Positions 43,361 through 52,991 of a DNA stretch of 64,000 nucleotides are shown here, one piece after another. Every line of letters starts with the position of its first letter. Position 1 is the stretch's first letter. Made by a program: the position numbers and the translations under genes. Under the pieces are notes generated by a model. It searched no databases. It was not told the origin of the DNA and saw only the letters and a program-made list of their open reading frames with translations. Source of the DNA: an uncultured Roseovarius sp. (GTDB lineage Bacteria > Pseudomonadota > Alphaproteobacteria > Rhodobacterales > Rhodobacteraceae). Location: assembly GCA_947496175.1 (NCBI GenBank), contig CANMBU010000001.1, positions 620,001 through 684,000 on the forward strand, written 5' to 3'.

Positions 43361-43466
43361 GTCAGTTAAATAATACTTAATTGAAGCAATGAAAAGTCTC
43401 GTTTGTAAGCTTTATATTAAAGGCGCATATTCGTATCAGACAAGTTAACCAGAAGGATCACCCGCC

Positions 43467-43586
43467 ATGATCGAGATCACATCAAACGCCCGCCTCCGTG
43501 ACGCCTACCGTGCCGCCCATCATGAACGCAGCCAGGTTATCGGAAACTTCTTTGCTCGCCTGATGCACAGAACGCCTTCCGCCTGA
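43467..43586 (+). CDS. Small basic protein divergent from LysR gene
   Basis: 39 residues starting at ATG 43467 (AGAAGGATCACCCGCC upstream), beginning MIEITSNARLRDAYRAAHHE and ending in an amphipathic helix (NFFARLMHRTPSA). A strong terminator follows 24 nt after the stop, which marks a discrete short transcript. No recognised family. The position opposite a LysR gene copies that of the 51-residue ORF at 24098. Confidence 0.6.
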   Translation: MIEITSNARLRDAYRAAHHERSQVIGNFFARLMHRTPSA

Positions 43587-43610
43587 TCGTTGCAAGTCAG
43601 CGGAAAAGCA

Positions 43611-43645
43611 AAGGGCCGGTCGCAGTGACCGGCCCTTCTTTTTTT
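43611..43645 (+). terminator. Rho-independent terminator after 39-codon gene
   Basis: Perfect 11-bp stem AAGGGCCGGTC/GACCGGCCCTT with a 5-nt loop (GCAGT) and then CTTTTTTTT. One of the strongest terminators in the window; the convergent phaB gene ends 14 nt away, so it may serve both directions. Confidence 0.9.
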
Positions 43646-43658
43646 GAATGTCGCTGTC

Positions 43659-44381
43659 TTAAACGAAGAACTGCGCACCATTGGCCGAAATGGTCGAGCC
43701 GTTGATAAAACCAGAGTCCTCGGACGCGAGGAAGCTCACGCAGCGCGCGATTTCTTCGGGTGTGCCAAGACGGCCAGTTGGAATGCCTGCAATGATCTTC
43801 TCGCGAATGCTCTCATCAATCGCCATAACCATTTCGGTCGCGATGTAGCCGGGGCAAATCGCATTGGCCGTGATACCCGCACGCGCACCTTCCTGGGCCA
43901 GCGATTTCACAATGCCCAAATCACCGGCTTTAGTGGCAGCATAGTTGACCTGACCGAACTGACCTTTCTGACCATTGATCGAGCTGATCACGATCACGCG
44001 GCCAAATTTGCGCTCCCGCATACCTGGCCAAACAGGGTGAACAGTGTTGAACACACCGGTGAGGTTGGTGTCGATGACCTCTTTCCACTGCTCAGGGCTC
44101 ATGCGGTGGAATGGGGCGTCGCGGGTGATGCCTGCATTGGCCACCACAGTGTCGATTGGGCCAAGATCAGCTTCGATTTGGGCAATACCGTCCTGGCTGG
44201 CCTCGTAATCAGCAACGTTCCATTTGTACGTCTTGATACCGGTTTCAGCCGTAAAGGCAGCGGCCTTTTCATCATTGCCGGCGTAAGTGGCGGCGACGTT
44301 GTAGCCTTCCGACTTCAGTTGTTTTGAAATGGCTTCACCGATACCACGGCTTCCGCCAGTGACGAGTGCAGTTCGGGACAT
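43659..44381 (-). CDS. phaB: Acetoacetyl-CoA reductase
   Basis: 240-residue SDR enzyme, NADPH-dependent reduction of acetoacetyl-CoA to (R)-3-hydroxybutyryl-CoA for polyhydroxybutyrate. Cofactor loop TGGSRGIG, NAGI, catalytic Ser (SSINGQ) and Y-xxx-K (YAATKAG). The GGAGGAAGAAAC ribosome site is strong. It follows phaA after 70 nt with a hairpin between. Confidence 0.94.
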   Translation of the reverse strand: MSRTALVTGGSRGIGEAISKQLKSEGYNVAATYAGNDEKAAAFTAETGIKTYKWNVADYEASQDGIAQIEADLGPIDTVVANAGITRDAPFHRMSPEQWKEVIDTNLTGVFNTVHPVWPGMRERKFGRVIVISSINGQKGQFGQVNYAATKAGDLGIVKSLAQEGARAGITANAICPGYIATEMVMAIDESIREKIIAGIPTGRLGTPEEIARCVSFLASEDSGFINGSTISANGAQFFV

Positions 44382-44404
44382 GTTTCTTCCTCCGAAAATA
44401 TGTG

Positions 44405-44432
44405 ATCCGGGCCGAGCTATCTCGACCCGGAT
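44405..44432 (-). other. Intercistronic hairpin between phaA and phaB
   Basis: ATCCGGG/CCCGGAT with an inner CGAG/CTCG stem and a 4-nt loop; no T run. Probably a processing or stability element setting the phaA:phaB ratio. Confidence 0.45.
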
Positions 44433-44451
44433 GGGATGTCATTGATTTGAA

Positions 44452-45627
44452 TCAGGGGCGCTCAACGCAGAGCGCAACGCCCATGCCACCGCCGATGCAG
44501 AGCGTGGCCAGGCCTTTTTTGGCATCGCGGCGCTTCATCTCAAAGAGAAGCGTGTTCAGAACACGACAGCCCGAGGCCCCAATCGGGTGGCCAATCGCAA
44601 TCGCGCCACCGTTCACGTTCACAATCGACGGATCCCAGCCCATGTCCTTGTTTACGGCACAGGCTTGGGCGGCGAAGGCCTCATTCGCTTCAACCAGATC
44701 AAGGTCATCCACGCTCCAGCCCGCCTTGTCCAAGGCTTTGCGGCTGGCATGAATAGGCCCAACACCCATGATCGATGGATCAAGACCCGCCGTGGCATAG
44801 GATGCGATCCGTGCCAAAGGCTCGATGCCGCGCTTCTCGGCATTGTCAGCGCTCATCAACAGGACAGCAGCCGCACCATCGTTCAGACCTGAGGCATTGG
44901 CCGCTGTAACCGAGCCATCCTTTGTAAAGGCCGGGCGCATCTTGGCCATCGCCTCAATGTTTGCGCCGTGGCGGATGTATTCATCGCTGTCTACAACAAT
45001 GTCACCTTTGCGGGTCTTCACCGTGAACGGCACGATTTCATCCGCAAACTTGCCAGCCTTTTGAGCCGCTTCTGCTTTGTTCTGCGACGCCACGGCAAAC
45101 TCATCCTGCATGTCGCGGGTGATCTGCCACTGGTCGGCCACGTTTTCTGCGGTCTGGCCCATATGGTACCCATTGAACGCATCCCACAAACCATCGCGGA
45201 TCATGGTGTCGATATATTTCATATCGCCCATTTTGTGACCGGCACGCAGCGCGGCGGCATGAGGGCTGAGGGTCATGTTCTCTTGACCACCGGCTGCGAC
45301 GACATCCGCGTCACCCAACTGGATATGCTGTGCACCCAATGCCACGGCCCGAAGACCCGAGCCACAAACCTGGTTGAGGCCCCAAGCTGAAGATTCCACG
45401 GGTAAGCCCGCGTTCACATGCGCCTGACGCGCAGGGTTTTGGCCCTGAGCGGCGGTCAGAACCTGACCAAGGATAGTTTCAGATACATCCGACTTTTCCA
45501 CGCCAGCCCGCTCAACGACAGCTTCCAGAACGGCAGCCCCCAGATCATGAGCAGGAGTATTGGCGAATGAGCCGGAAAATGAACCCACGGCGGTCCGAGC
45601 CGCGGATGCGATGACGACATTTGTCAT
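44452..45627 (-). CDS. phaA: Acetyl-CoA acetyltransferase (beta-ketothiolase)
   Basis: 391 residues. Catalytic Cys in [12 protein letters not shown] (about residue 88), His in [14 protein letters not shown] and C-terminal Cys in TLCIGGGMG. Condenses two acetyl-CoA in polyhydroxybutyrate synthesis. The ATG at 45627 matches the family N-terminus ([14 protein letters not shown]); the frame is open 54 nt further upstream. First gene of phaAB. Confidence 0.95.
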   Translation of the reverse strand: MTNVVIASAARTAVGSFSGSFANTPAHDLGAAVLEAVVERAGVEKSDVSETILGQVLTAAQGQNPARQAHVNAGLPVESSAWGLNQVCGSGLRAVALGAQHIQLGDADVVAAGGQENMTLSPHAAALRAGHKMGDMKYIDTMIRDGLWDAFNGYHMGQTAENVADQWQITRDMQDEFAVASQNKAEAAQKAGKFADEIVPFTVKTRKGDIVVDSDEYIRHGANIEAMAKMRPAFTKDGSVTAANASGLNDGAAAVLLMSADNAEKRGIEPLARIASYATAGLDPSIMGVGPIHASRKALDKAGWSVDDLDLVEANEAFAAQACAVNKDMGWDPSIVNVNGGAIAIGHPIGASGCRVLNTLLFEMKRRDAKKGLATLCIGGGMGVALCVERP

Positions 45628-45764
45628 GTTGTCCTCCACGAATTTAGGTTTCACATTTCGAGGAAGACCTTGCAGCAACAAACGGTAGCGTACCGGATTC
45701 CCCGCCTCTCGCGACGGGGTTTACCGCAGGTGCCGCAGCGCGGCAATGTACGTAGTGTCACAGG

Positions 45765-46601
45765 TCAAGCCGAAGCGGCACGCTCTTGCCGAACTTCTTC
45801 CCAAGGCGCATGAATTGTGGGCGCCCCAAAGTAGTAGCCCTGAAGACAGTCAAATCCCATATGGCTGAGATACACCGCATCGCGCGGGTTCTCGACACTT
45901 TCCGCCACGGTCACCAGGTCAAACTGCTCGGCTATGGACAAAAGCGCGCGTGTAAGAACCTGATTGTCCGGATCATCCGCAATACCGCGAATGAATTGGC
46001 CATCTATTTTCAGAATGTCGAAATAGAAATCCCGCAGATACCGGAAGGACGTATAGCCCGCCCCAAAATCATCGAGCGCAAAACTGATGCCTTTGCGTTG
46101 CAGGTCAGACATGAAACTGACCACAAGCTCCGGAATGAGCATTGCCGAGCTTTCGGTGATTTCCAAAATGAGACGCTCTGCAACCGTCGGATCTTTGGCG
46201 ATCCCGCGTTTGAGCGACCGCATCCAGCGGGGATAGCCGATGGAGCGCGCCGACATATTGATCGCCAAACGCAGATTGGGAAACCGTTTGAGGCAAGCCA
46301 GCCCTTTTTCCAAAGCCAGACAATCAATGATCCGCCCGGTTTCGGTCGCTTCGATGGACCCTATGAAGTCACGCGCGGGAATGATCCGCCCGGTGGGGTC
46401 CAGCACCCGGATCAGACCTTCGTAAAAAGCCGGCCGCGCCTGATCACCGGCCGGGACGATTGACTGGTACGCCAGCGTCACTTGCTTGTGCCGCACAGCC
46501 TCATCCACCATGCGAATGACCGACTGGTCACGCGATGAAATCGCATAGGCCATAGGGCTATCGTGCCCCGCCGGAATATTTGCCCAAATGTTCTTACCCA
46601 T
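45765..46601 (-). CDS. EAL-domain protein (c-di-GMP phosphodiesterase-like)
   Basis: 278 residues, one EAL domain and no GGDEF or sensor domain. The signature EAL reads EGL (YEGLIRVLDP, about E61). Other catalytic elements are present: INMSARS, ILEITES, DDFGAGYTSFRYL, ILKIDG, AESVEN and LQGYYFG. Activity is therefore likely. The ATG at 46601 has GGAG 9 nt upstream; a TTG start at 46652 would add 17 residues. It should hydrolyse c-di-GMP in the cytoplasm; partners are unknown. Confidence 0.88.
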   Translation of the reverse strand: MGKNIWANIPAGHDSPMAYAISSRDQSVIRMVDEAVRHKQVTLAYQSIVPAGDQARPAFYEGLIRVLDPTGRIIPARDFIGSIEATETGRIIDCLALEKGLACLKRFPNLRLAINMSARSIGYPRWMRSLKRGIAKDPTVAERLILEITESSAMLIPELVVSFMSDLQRKGISFALDDFGAGYTSFRYLRDFYFDILKIDGQFIRGIADDPDNQVLTRALLSIAEQFDLVTVAESVENPRDAVYLSHMGFDCLQGYYFGAPTIHAPWEEVRQERAASA

Positions 46602-46723
46602 ACCAATCTCCGCCACAGCGACCCTGATTCCACTCCGGCGCACCTTGCGCAATGGCAGCTAATGAATTGTTAAATGCATAATTTGAGTCATAGTGCGCAG
46701 ATCAAAGATACATCGGAGACATC

Positions 46724-47302
46724 ATGTCAGATCGCTGCGGCTGGGTCGGCACAGACGCCATCTACGAAGCCTACCATGACACCGAATGGGGTGTGCCCGA
46801 ATATGACAGCCGCGCGCTTTGGGAAAAGCTTATTCTCGATGGTTTTCAGGCCGGGCTGAGCTGGATCACGATCCTCAAGAAACGCGACAACTTTCGCACA
46901 GCATTTCAAAGGTTTGACCCAAATATCCTGGCAACTTGGGGAGAAAGCGACGTCAGTCGGTTGTTGCAAGACGCAGGCATTATCCGCCATCGAGGGAAGA
47001 TTGAAGCCACACTTTCAAACGCCCGTGTCTGGCAAGAGATCGAAGCCAAAACGGGCTTTGACACCTACCTTTGGAACTATATGGGCGGAGCGCCCTTGCA
47101 GAACCAGTGGCGCACGCTTGACGAGGTGCCCACCGAAACAGAAATATCCCGCGCAATTTCGAAAGATTTGAAGAAACGTGGCTTCAAGTTTTGCGGCCCG
47201 ACAATCGTGTATGCGTTCATGCAGGCAGTGGGCATGGTTAACGACCACTTGGTGACATGCCCTTGCCATGAAAAGGTGGCGAAATTGGGTAATGGGCGAT
47301 GA
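46724..47302 (+). CDS. tag: DNA-3-methyladenine glycosylase I
   Basis: 192 residues. RCGWVGTDAIYEAYHDTEWGVP is the Tag N-terminus; Zn ligands are Cys5, His in YHDTEW, and His/Cys in the C-terminal VNDHLVTCPCHE. Removes 3-methyladenine from alkylated DNA. Single gene, convergent with plsC. Confidence 0.95.
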   Translation: MSDRCGWVGTDAIYEAYHDTEWGVPEYDSRALWEKLILDGFQAGLSWITILKKRDNFRTAFQRFDPNILATWGESDVSRLLQDAGIIRHRGKIEATLSNARVWQEIEAKTGFDTYLWNYMGGAPLQNQWRTLDEVPTETEISRAISKDLKKRGFKFCGPTIVYAFMQAVGMVNDHLVTCPCHEKVAKLGNGR

Positions 47303-47388
47303 GCTGAAGTTGAGAGCACGCACGGGTTTCTCACATGATCTCTGCCCTCAGCTGAAATTGTTCTTTGCCCTTCAGAATGAGAGAGGCG

Positions 47389-48159
47389 TCATTGCTCAAA
47401 AGCCGCCATCATCAATGCGCGTAGTCGTGCCAAATCCTGATCTACACTGACGGTCAGGTCACATACAAAAGTTGGCAAAGCCTGCACGCGGATTTTCCCA
47501 CTCCGCGGTAGGTATTTGCCGCGGGGAAGCAACCGGTCACTGTCATGGATGATGATCGGGGTGATCGTTCGACCGGTTTCTCGAGCGACAAGAACAGCAC
47601 CCGCTTTGAATTCCCCTAACGACTGCGTTTTGGCGCGTGTGCCTTCGGGAAAGAGGACAACGGAACGGCGGGCAGTCATGCCTTTGACGGCATTCGTCAG
47701 TGTTTGCAAAGCCAATGAACCGGACTCCCGGTTTATGGGAACAAGGCCCGCTCCATTGAAACCAGTGCGCAGTAACCTGCTGTTCCAAAACTCTGACTTT
47801 GCGGCGAACGTAAACCATTTGGCATCGGGTATGACATGCATCAACGTAAACCCATCAAGATGACTACGGTGGTTGACGACAAGTATGCTGTCGGTATCGG
47901 CGGCAAGTGCAGCCTTCTCTTCAGAGCGCATCTCGGCCCGAATGCTCAAAAGCCACAACAGCCGGGAACAGGATCGTTTCACCAACCGCCAATACCAGCC
48001 CCGAAACCCTTTGCGCTGCGCGCAGATCAAGGGAACGAAAGCGACAAGAAGGAAATAGAACGGGCCAAACAGAACCAGGACAGAGCGCTTGATCAGGCGC
48101 ACTGGCAAAGGATCAATAGCGCGGGTTGTGCTATGATGACCGCTGGAAGAAGGAAGCAT
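47389..48159 (-). CDS. plsC: 1-acyl-glycerol-3-phosphate acyltransferase (PlsC family)
   Basis: 256 residues. Membrane segment near the N-terminus (SVLVLFGPFYFLLVAFVPLI), catalytic HxxxxD in NHRSHLDGF (about residue 96), FPEGTRAK motif III and the following LGEFKAGAVLVA. Acylates lysophosphatidic acid or a related substrate such as lyso-ornithine lipid. Start ATG 48159 follows AGAGGA. Upstream 48184-48426 shows no feature beyond the promoter region of rlmN. Confidence 0.88.
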   Translation of the reverse strand: MLPSSSGHHSTTRAIDPLPVRLIKRSVLVLFGPFYFLLVAFVPLICAQRKGFRGWYWRLVKRSCSRLLWLLSIRAEMRSEEKAALAADTDSILVVNHRSHLDGFTLMHVIPDAKWFTFAAKSEFWNSRLLRTGFNGAGLVPINRESGSLALQTLTNAVKGMTARRSVVLFPEGTRAKTQSLGEFKAGAVLVARETGRTITPIIIHDSDRLLPRGKYLPRSGKIRVQALPTFVCDLTVSVDQDLARLRALMMAAFEQ

Positions 48160-48426
48160 GACATCCTCTGACAAGGCCCGCAACAGGCACGTGAGCCATA
48201 ACTGAAAGCCACATAGTGGACGGAAGCATCATGACCTAAGCAACCGACGCACGGGCGCAAAGTCAGCGCACATCTCTCTATCCGCTGAAGGCCGCATCAG
48301 ATCAATGACAAATGTTCGCTAAATGGGGTCAGGCAGGCCACACCGCGACAAGACCTTTAACGAACCCTTTGGATTCCCTTCGGCGCTCCTATATACGGGT
48401 GCATCTGACCCGGAACGCGCAAACCC

Positions 48427-49608
48427 ATGACTGACACAGCCCCAATCACTCAGGATGTCCTGACCATCCCCCGCAAGCTGCCCGAGGGGCCTGTGAACCT
48501 TGTCGGTCTCACCCGCGACAGGCTCCGCGAGACACTCATCGCCCACGGCACGCCGGAAAAGCAGGCCAAGATGCGCGTGAACCAGATCTGGCAGTGGGTA
48601 TACCAATGGGGTGTGCGCGATTTTCACGCCATGACAAACCTCTCCAAGGCGTATCGTGCAGAATTGGCCGATACCTTCACCATCGCCATTCCTGAGATTG
48701 TCGACAAACAGGTCAGCGCAGATGGCACCCGCAAGTATCTTGTGCGCATCGCCGGCGGGCATGAGGTTGAAACCGTCTACATCCCGGAGGAAGACCGCGG
48801 CACACTCTGCATCTCTTCCCAGGTCGGCTGCACGCTCACATGCTCCTTTTGCCACACCGGTACGCAAAAACTGGTGCGCAACCTTACTGCCGGAGAAATT
48901 ATCGGGCAGGTCATGCTGGCGCGCGATGATCTTGGCGAATGGCCGCAACCCGGTGTCGGCTCCGGCACGGACGGCCCGCGTTTGCTTTCCAACATTGTGC
49001 TTATGGGCATGGGTGAGCCGCTCTACAACTTCGACAATGTGCGCGACGCCATGAAGATCGCCATGGATGGCGAAGGCATCGCTCTTTCCCGCCGCCGGAT
49101 CACGCTGTCGACCTCTGGAATTGTCCCAGAGATCGCAAAGACCGCCGAAGAAATCGGCTGCATGCTCGCCGTGTCCTTCCACGCCACAACCGACGACGTG
49201 CGCAACAAGCTGGTGCCGATCAACAAAAAGTGGAACATCGAAGCGCTTCTTGATGCCCTGCGCGCCTATCCCAAGGCCAGCAATTCCGAACGCATCACAT
49301 TTGAGTATGTCATGCTCAAGGACGTCAACGACAGCGACGAAGATGCCCGCCGCCTGGTGCAACTGATCAAAGGCATTCCTGCCAAGATCAATCTCATCCC
49401 CTTCAATGAATGGCCCGGTGCGCCGCATGAACGCAGCGACTGGACCCGCATCGAACGCTTCGCCGACATCATATACAAAGCCGGTTATGCCAGTCCAATT
49501 CGTACACCACGCGGAGAGGATATCATGGCTGCCTGCGGCCAGCTCAAATCCGCAACGGAACGCGAACGTAAATCACGTAAAGACATCGAAGCCGAGACAG
49601 GCCTCTGA
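48427..49608 (+). CDS. rlmN: Dual-specificity 23S rRNA/tRNA methyltransferase RlmN
   Basis: 393 residues, radical-SAM enzyme methylating C2 of A2503 in 23S rRNA and A37 in tRNA. Cluster motif [25 protein letters not shown], the catalytic Cys in the C-terminal AACGQL and substrate motif [11 protein letters not shown] are all present. Confidence 0.96.
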   Translation: MTDTAPITQDVLTIPRKLPEGPVNLVGLTRDRLRETLIAHGTPEKQAKMRVNQIWQWVYQWGVRDFHAMTNLSKAYRAELADTFTIAIPEIVDKQVSADGTRKYLVRIAGGHEVETVYIPEEDRGTLCISSQVGCTLTCSFCHTGTQKLVRNLTAGEIIGQVMLARDDLGEWPQPGVGSGTDGPRLLSNIVLMGMGEPLYNFDNVRDAMKIAMDGEGIALSRRRITLSTSGIVPEIAKTAEEIGCMLAVSFHATTDDVRNKLVPINKKWNIEALLDALRAYPKASNSERITFEYVMLKDVNDSDEDARRLVQLIKGIPAKINLIPFNEWPGAPHERSDWTRIERFADIIYKAGYASPIRTPRGEDIMAACGQLKSATERERKSRKDIEAETGL

Positions 49609-49720
49609 ACTTTGAGATGCGCCAGGCTTGCGCCCGCCTTGGGTCCGGCTAAGCGAAAGCTCTGTCGTTGCGCGAAATGCCTCGACTCTCAATACGCCTG
49701 GTCTCACCCAACTCAAACAA

Positions 49721-49759
49721 AGCAAAAAGCCCGTGGGCCGAGGTTACCCTCGGCCCACG
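49721..49759 (-). terminator. Terminator of the type I secretion operon
   Basis: Perfect 12-bp stem CGTGGGCCGAGG/CCTCGGCCCACG with a 4-nt loop (49732-49759). On the minus strand it is followed by GGCTTTTTGCTTTG, so it ends transcription of the secretion operon. Confidence 0.9.
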
Positions 49760-49801
49760 CACGCACCTACTACGCATAGGCAAGGCTCTCGCCCAGCCTG
49801 C

Positions 49802-51172
49802 CTACTCGATAAACGTCCTTGCCAAGCGGTCACTGATGGGTTGCGCCAGGTATGAAAAGGCCGTTCGTTCGCCGGTCCGGACAAAAAGATCCGCCGGCAT
49901 GCCCGGTAGCAGGTCCAACTCGGCAACTTGTCTGGGCTGATCCGCATCAAGTTTCACACGTGCCATGTAAAACTCCTCGCCTGTGCGGTCATCTTCCAGC
50001 GCATCCGCCGAGATGTCGAAAATCTGGCCAGTGGCTTCGGGCACGTCCGCTTGCGCAAAGGCAGACAGACGGATCCGTGTTTGCTGGCCGATTTGAAGTT
50101 TGTCGATATCAGCGGTTTTGACCCGCGCTTCGACGATGAGCTCCTGGTCTGCAGGAACAATATCAAGAATGGCTTCGCCTGGACGGATCACGCCACCGGT
50201 CGTGGAAACCTCGAGATTCACAACCCGCCCACTGGAAGGGGCAAGGATCTCGATACGTTTGCGACGTTCCGCAGCACCAGCGAATTGCGGCGTTACGAGC
50301 GCAAGTTGTGCCTCGACTGCAGCCAGTTCACTTGCAATTGCCTCGTCGCGCAGTTTCTGCGCGCTGACGCGGGTCAACTCCAACTCCCGCGCCTGGTTCT
50401 CAGCTTGAGCGATCTGGGTACGCAACGACGCATCAACTCCGGCCAACCGCTCCACCTCAACGCGGCGTGCGCTGATACGGGGAACAGTGACAAGACCCTG
50501 ATCATAAAGCTGCTGCAAGCCAGCCAACTCTTCCTGGGTAATCTCAAGTTGCCTGCGCGTGGAGTCGCGCTGCTCTTCGAGACCGCCGACCTGATCCTTG
50601 AGACTCAGAATACGTTGCGACGCGATCTCCATCTCGGTTCGGCGCGCCCGTGCTTCAGTGTCAAACAGCTGCTTCTGCGTTAGGAACGCCGAATACCAAT
50701 GCAAACGATTAACATCCGGTTGCAGTTGCGCCATAGCGTCAGCTTCGAGAAAGCTATCCTGTCCATTGATCTGGGCCAAAAGACGCGCACGGCGCACGCT
50801 CAACTCCCCGAGTTGGCTGCCGAGCACATTCATGTCGACGTCAATATCGGTACTGTCGAGGCGGATCAGAGGCTGACCCTGTTCTACGAACTCACCGTCT
50901 GAAATCAGAATGGCCCGAATGGTGCCACCATCGATATGTTCGACCGTTTTGCGATTGCCTTCGACCACGAAAGAGGCCGGAGCGACAACTGCACCATCGA
51001 GCTTTGAGGCAAAAGACCAGTAAAGGGCACCGCCAACAAAAGCCAACAAGACGAACATTCCGAATGTGACATAGCGGCCAATCCTTGGCTCATATTGAGT
51101 GTTCGGTAAGGAATGTGTGTGATCAAGATGCGCGAGAGACCGCGCCTGTGAATGCGGGACAAGCTGTGTCAT
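49802..51172 (-). CDS. Type I secretion membrane-fusion protein (HlyD/PrtE family)
   Basis: 456 residues: short cytoplasmic N-terminus, one membrane helix (YVTFGMFVLLAFVGGALYW), barrel-sandwich lipoyl halves (FVVEGNRKTVEHIDGGTIRAILISDGE and the later RIEILAPSSGRVVNLEVSTTGGVIRPGE), a long alpha-helical hairpin (residues about 130-310) and a C-terminal beta domain (LPGMPADLFVRTGERTAFSYLAQPI). It bridges the ABC exporter to an outer-membrane TolC-like channel, which is not encoded here. It overlaps the ABC gene by 4 nt. Confidence 0.93.
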   Translation of the reverse strand: MTQLVPHSQARSLAHLDHTHSLPNTQYEPRIGRYVTFGMFVLLAFVGGALYWSFASKLDGAVVAPASFVVEGNRKTVEHIDGGTIRAILISDGEFVEQGQPLIRLDSTDIDVDMNVLGSQLGELSVRRARLLAQINGQDSFLEADAMAQLQPDVNRLHWYSAFLTQKQLFDTEARARRTEMEIASQRILSLKDQVGGLEEQRDSTRRQLEITQEELAGLQQLYDQGLVTVPRISARRVEVERLAGVDASLRTQIAQAENQARELELTRVSAQKLRDEAIASELAAVEAQLALVTPQFAGAAERRKRIEILAPSSGRVVNLEVSTTGGVIRPGEAILDIVPADQELIVEARVKTADIDKLQIGQQTRIRLSAFAQADVPEATGQIFDISADALEDDRTGEEFYMARVKLDADQPRQVAELDLLPGMPADLFVRTGERTAFSYLAQPISDRLARTFIE

Positions 51173-52935
51173 TGGATTGCTTCCTTCACAGAAGTTTCGG
51201 TTTCAGAGGCCACCTGTTCAGCAGGAGACTGTGTGATTGCTTTCTTCGGCGGTGTCGCAAGGACATTCTGACGGTTCATCTGGAGCACGTCGTCCTTGTC
51301 GCCGAACTGGGTTTGTGTGCCCTGACGCATGATCAGCACCTTGTTGACCGCCTGAAGCGTGGCCGGGCGGTGGGTCATCACAATGGAAATGGCCCCACGA
51401 GACTGTGCAGACTGGAGCGCCTGTCTCAGAGCGGCTTCTCCTTCAGCATCAAGATCCGAGTTGGGCTCATCAAGCACCAGCAAGAAGGGATCGCCATAAA
51501 GCGCGCGCGCCAGAGCCAGTCTTTGACGTTGACCGCCAGAGAGGAAAAAACCCTCACCGATCAGTGTCTCGTAGCCATCAGGCAAAGATGAGATCAACTC
51601 GTGCACCCCGGCCTCACGCGCCGCGCGCAGAACTTCGGTGTCGTCGATCTCGGTCGAAAACCGTCCAATGTTTTCGCGGATGGTGCCGTCGAACAATTCA
51701 ACATCCTGCGGCAGGTAGCCGATCATCTGGCCAAGGTCCTGCTCGTTCCATTTAGACATCGGACTGCCGTCAAGAAGGACCTCACCACGTTGAGGTGCCC
51801 AAATACCCGAGAGCATCTTGCCCAAAGTGGTTTTGCCTGATCCGCTTTGACCAATGATCGCCAGAACGTCTCCTGCGTGAAGTTCAAAGTCGACTCCACG
51901 CAAAGACGCATTGACAGCGAGCGGTGGACCAGCCTGACCAATTTTTACGGCCATGGACTGGTAGGCACGTGGCAGGCGCAGACGCTGTTCTTCTTCCTGG
52001 AACTCCTCGGTCAGGTCCTTGATTTTTTTGTAAGACCCGCGGGCGGCAAGAAATGTACGCCATTGACCGATCAACTGATCAATCGGGGCCAGCGCACGCG
52101 CCAGAACGATAGTCGCGGCAATCATTACGCCTGCGGTGGTTTCACCAGTAATTGCCAGAGCGGCACCGAGGCCGAGAATGGCGGACTGAAGGCCCATCCG
52201 GATGGTTTTGGAGAGCACAGAGAAACCTGCTATCCGATCAGACGTTTGGGTCTTGTGGACATGCGCCTCGCGCTGAAGGTCGGACCAACGGCGAGAGAGG
52301 TCACCTTTCATTCCAAGGGCATGAACCAATTCAGCATTGCGATCACTGGTTTGGAAGAGCGCATCAGAACGGCTGCGAGCTTCCGAAGCCAATTGCATCG
52401 GAGCACGTGCACGTGAGTTGTTGATCAAGGCCATAATGGTCAGAACAACAGCGCCGGCCAACCCGAGCAGACCCAGGAAAGGGTGCAGAACATATAGTAC
52501 CAGCAAATAGATCGGAATCCAGGGCGCATCGAAGAATGCGGTGAGGGTTGTGCCCGAAATAAACTCGCGGAAGCCATTGATGTCATCCACGAGATTTTCA
52601 CCGGGGGCGCTGCGCCCTTCTACCCGGCGGCGCATCGCGGCACTCAGCACGGGGGCGCCAACATTGAGCTCAAATTTCGCGGCGAGGCGGTTGAGGATAC
52701 GCATCCGCATGAGGTCGAGGCATGCGGTAACAACAAAAACGCCACCCAAAAGCAATGTCAGAGCAACCAGTGTTTCCATATTCTGGCTGGTGAGAACCCG
52801 ATCATAGACCTGAAGCATGTAAAGGGGGCCGGCGAGCATAAGAAGGTTGAGAAAGAGGCTGAAGAAGGCAACGGCGAGGAACCCTTTGCGAAGCGAGGAC
52901 CAAGCACGTTTGACGGGGCTAGGTTTCTTAAACAT
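51169..52935 (-). CDS. Type I secretion ABC permease/ATPase (PrtD family)
   Basis: 588 residues: transmembrane domain (FFSLFLNLLMLAGPLYMLQVYDRVLTS onwards) and nucleotide-binding domain with Walker A IGQSGSGKTT, signature LSGGQRQR, Walker B FLLVLDEPNSDLD and switch His in VMTHRP. No C39 peptidase domain, as expected for RTX-protein exporters. ATG 52935 follows GAAAGG; the gene starts 56 nt after the stop of the giant RTX gene, its probable substrate. Confidence 0.93.
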   Translation of the reverse strand: MFKKPSPVKRAWSSLRKGFLAVAFFSLFLNLLMLAGPLYMLQVYDRVLTSQNMETLVALTLLLGGVFVVTACLDLMRMRILNRLAAKFELNVGAPVLSAAMRRRVEGRSAPGENLVDDINGFREFISGTTLTAFFDAPWIPIYLLVLYVLHPFLGLLGLAGAVVLTIMALINNSRARAPMQLASEARSRSDALFQTSDRNAELVHALGMKGDLSRRWSDLQREAHVHKTQTSDRIAGFSVLSKTIRMGLQSAILGLGAALAITGETTAGVMIAATIVLARALAPIDQLIGQWRTFLAARGSYKKIKDLTEEFQEEEQRLRLPRAYQSMAVKIGQAGPPLAVNASLRGVDFELHAGDVLAIIGQSGSGKTTLGKMLSGIWAPQRGEVLLDGSPMSKWNEQDLGQMIGYLPQDVELFDGTIRENIGRFSTEIDDTEVLRAAREAGVHELISSLPDGYETLIGEGFFLSGGQRQRLALARALYGDPFLLVLDEPNSDLDAEGEAALRQALQSAQSRGAISIVMTHRPATLQAVNKVLIMRQGTQTQFGDKDDVLQMNRQNVLATPPKKAITQSPAEQVASETETSVKEAIQ

Positions 52936-52991
52936 GGGAATGCCTTTCATGAGTTGAGGAGGGCGACGCAAAGCCGCCCTCCTGTTTTGCG

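Noticed and set aside
48319..49428. 369-codon minus-strand frame opposite rlmN
   Set aside because: Antisense shadow of rlmN, which has all radical-SAM motifs.
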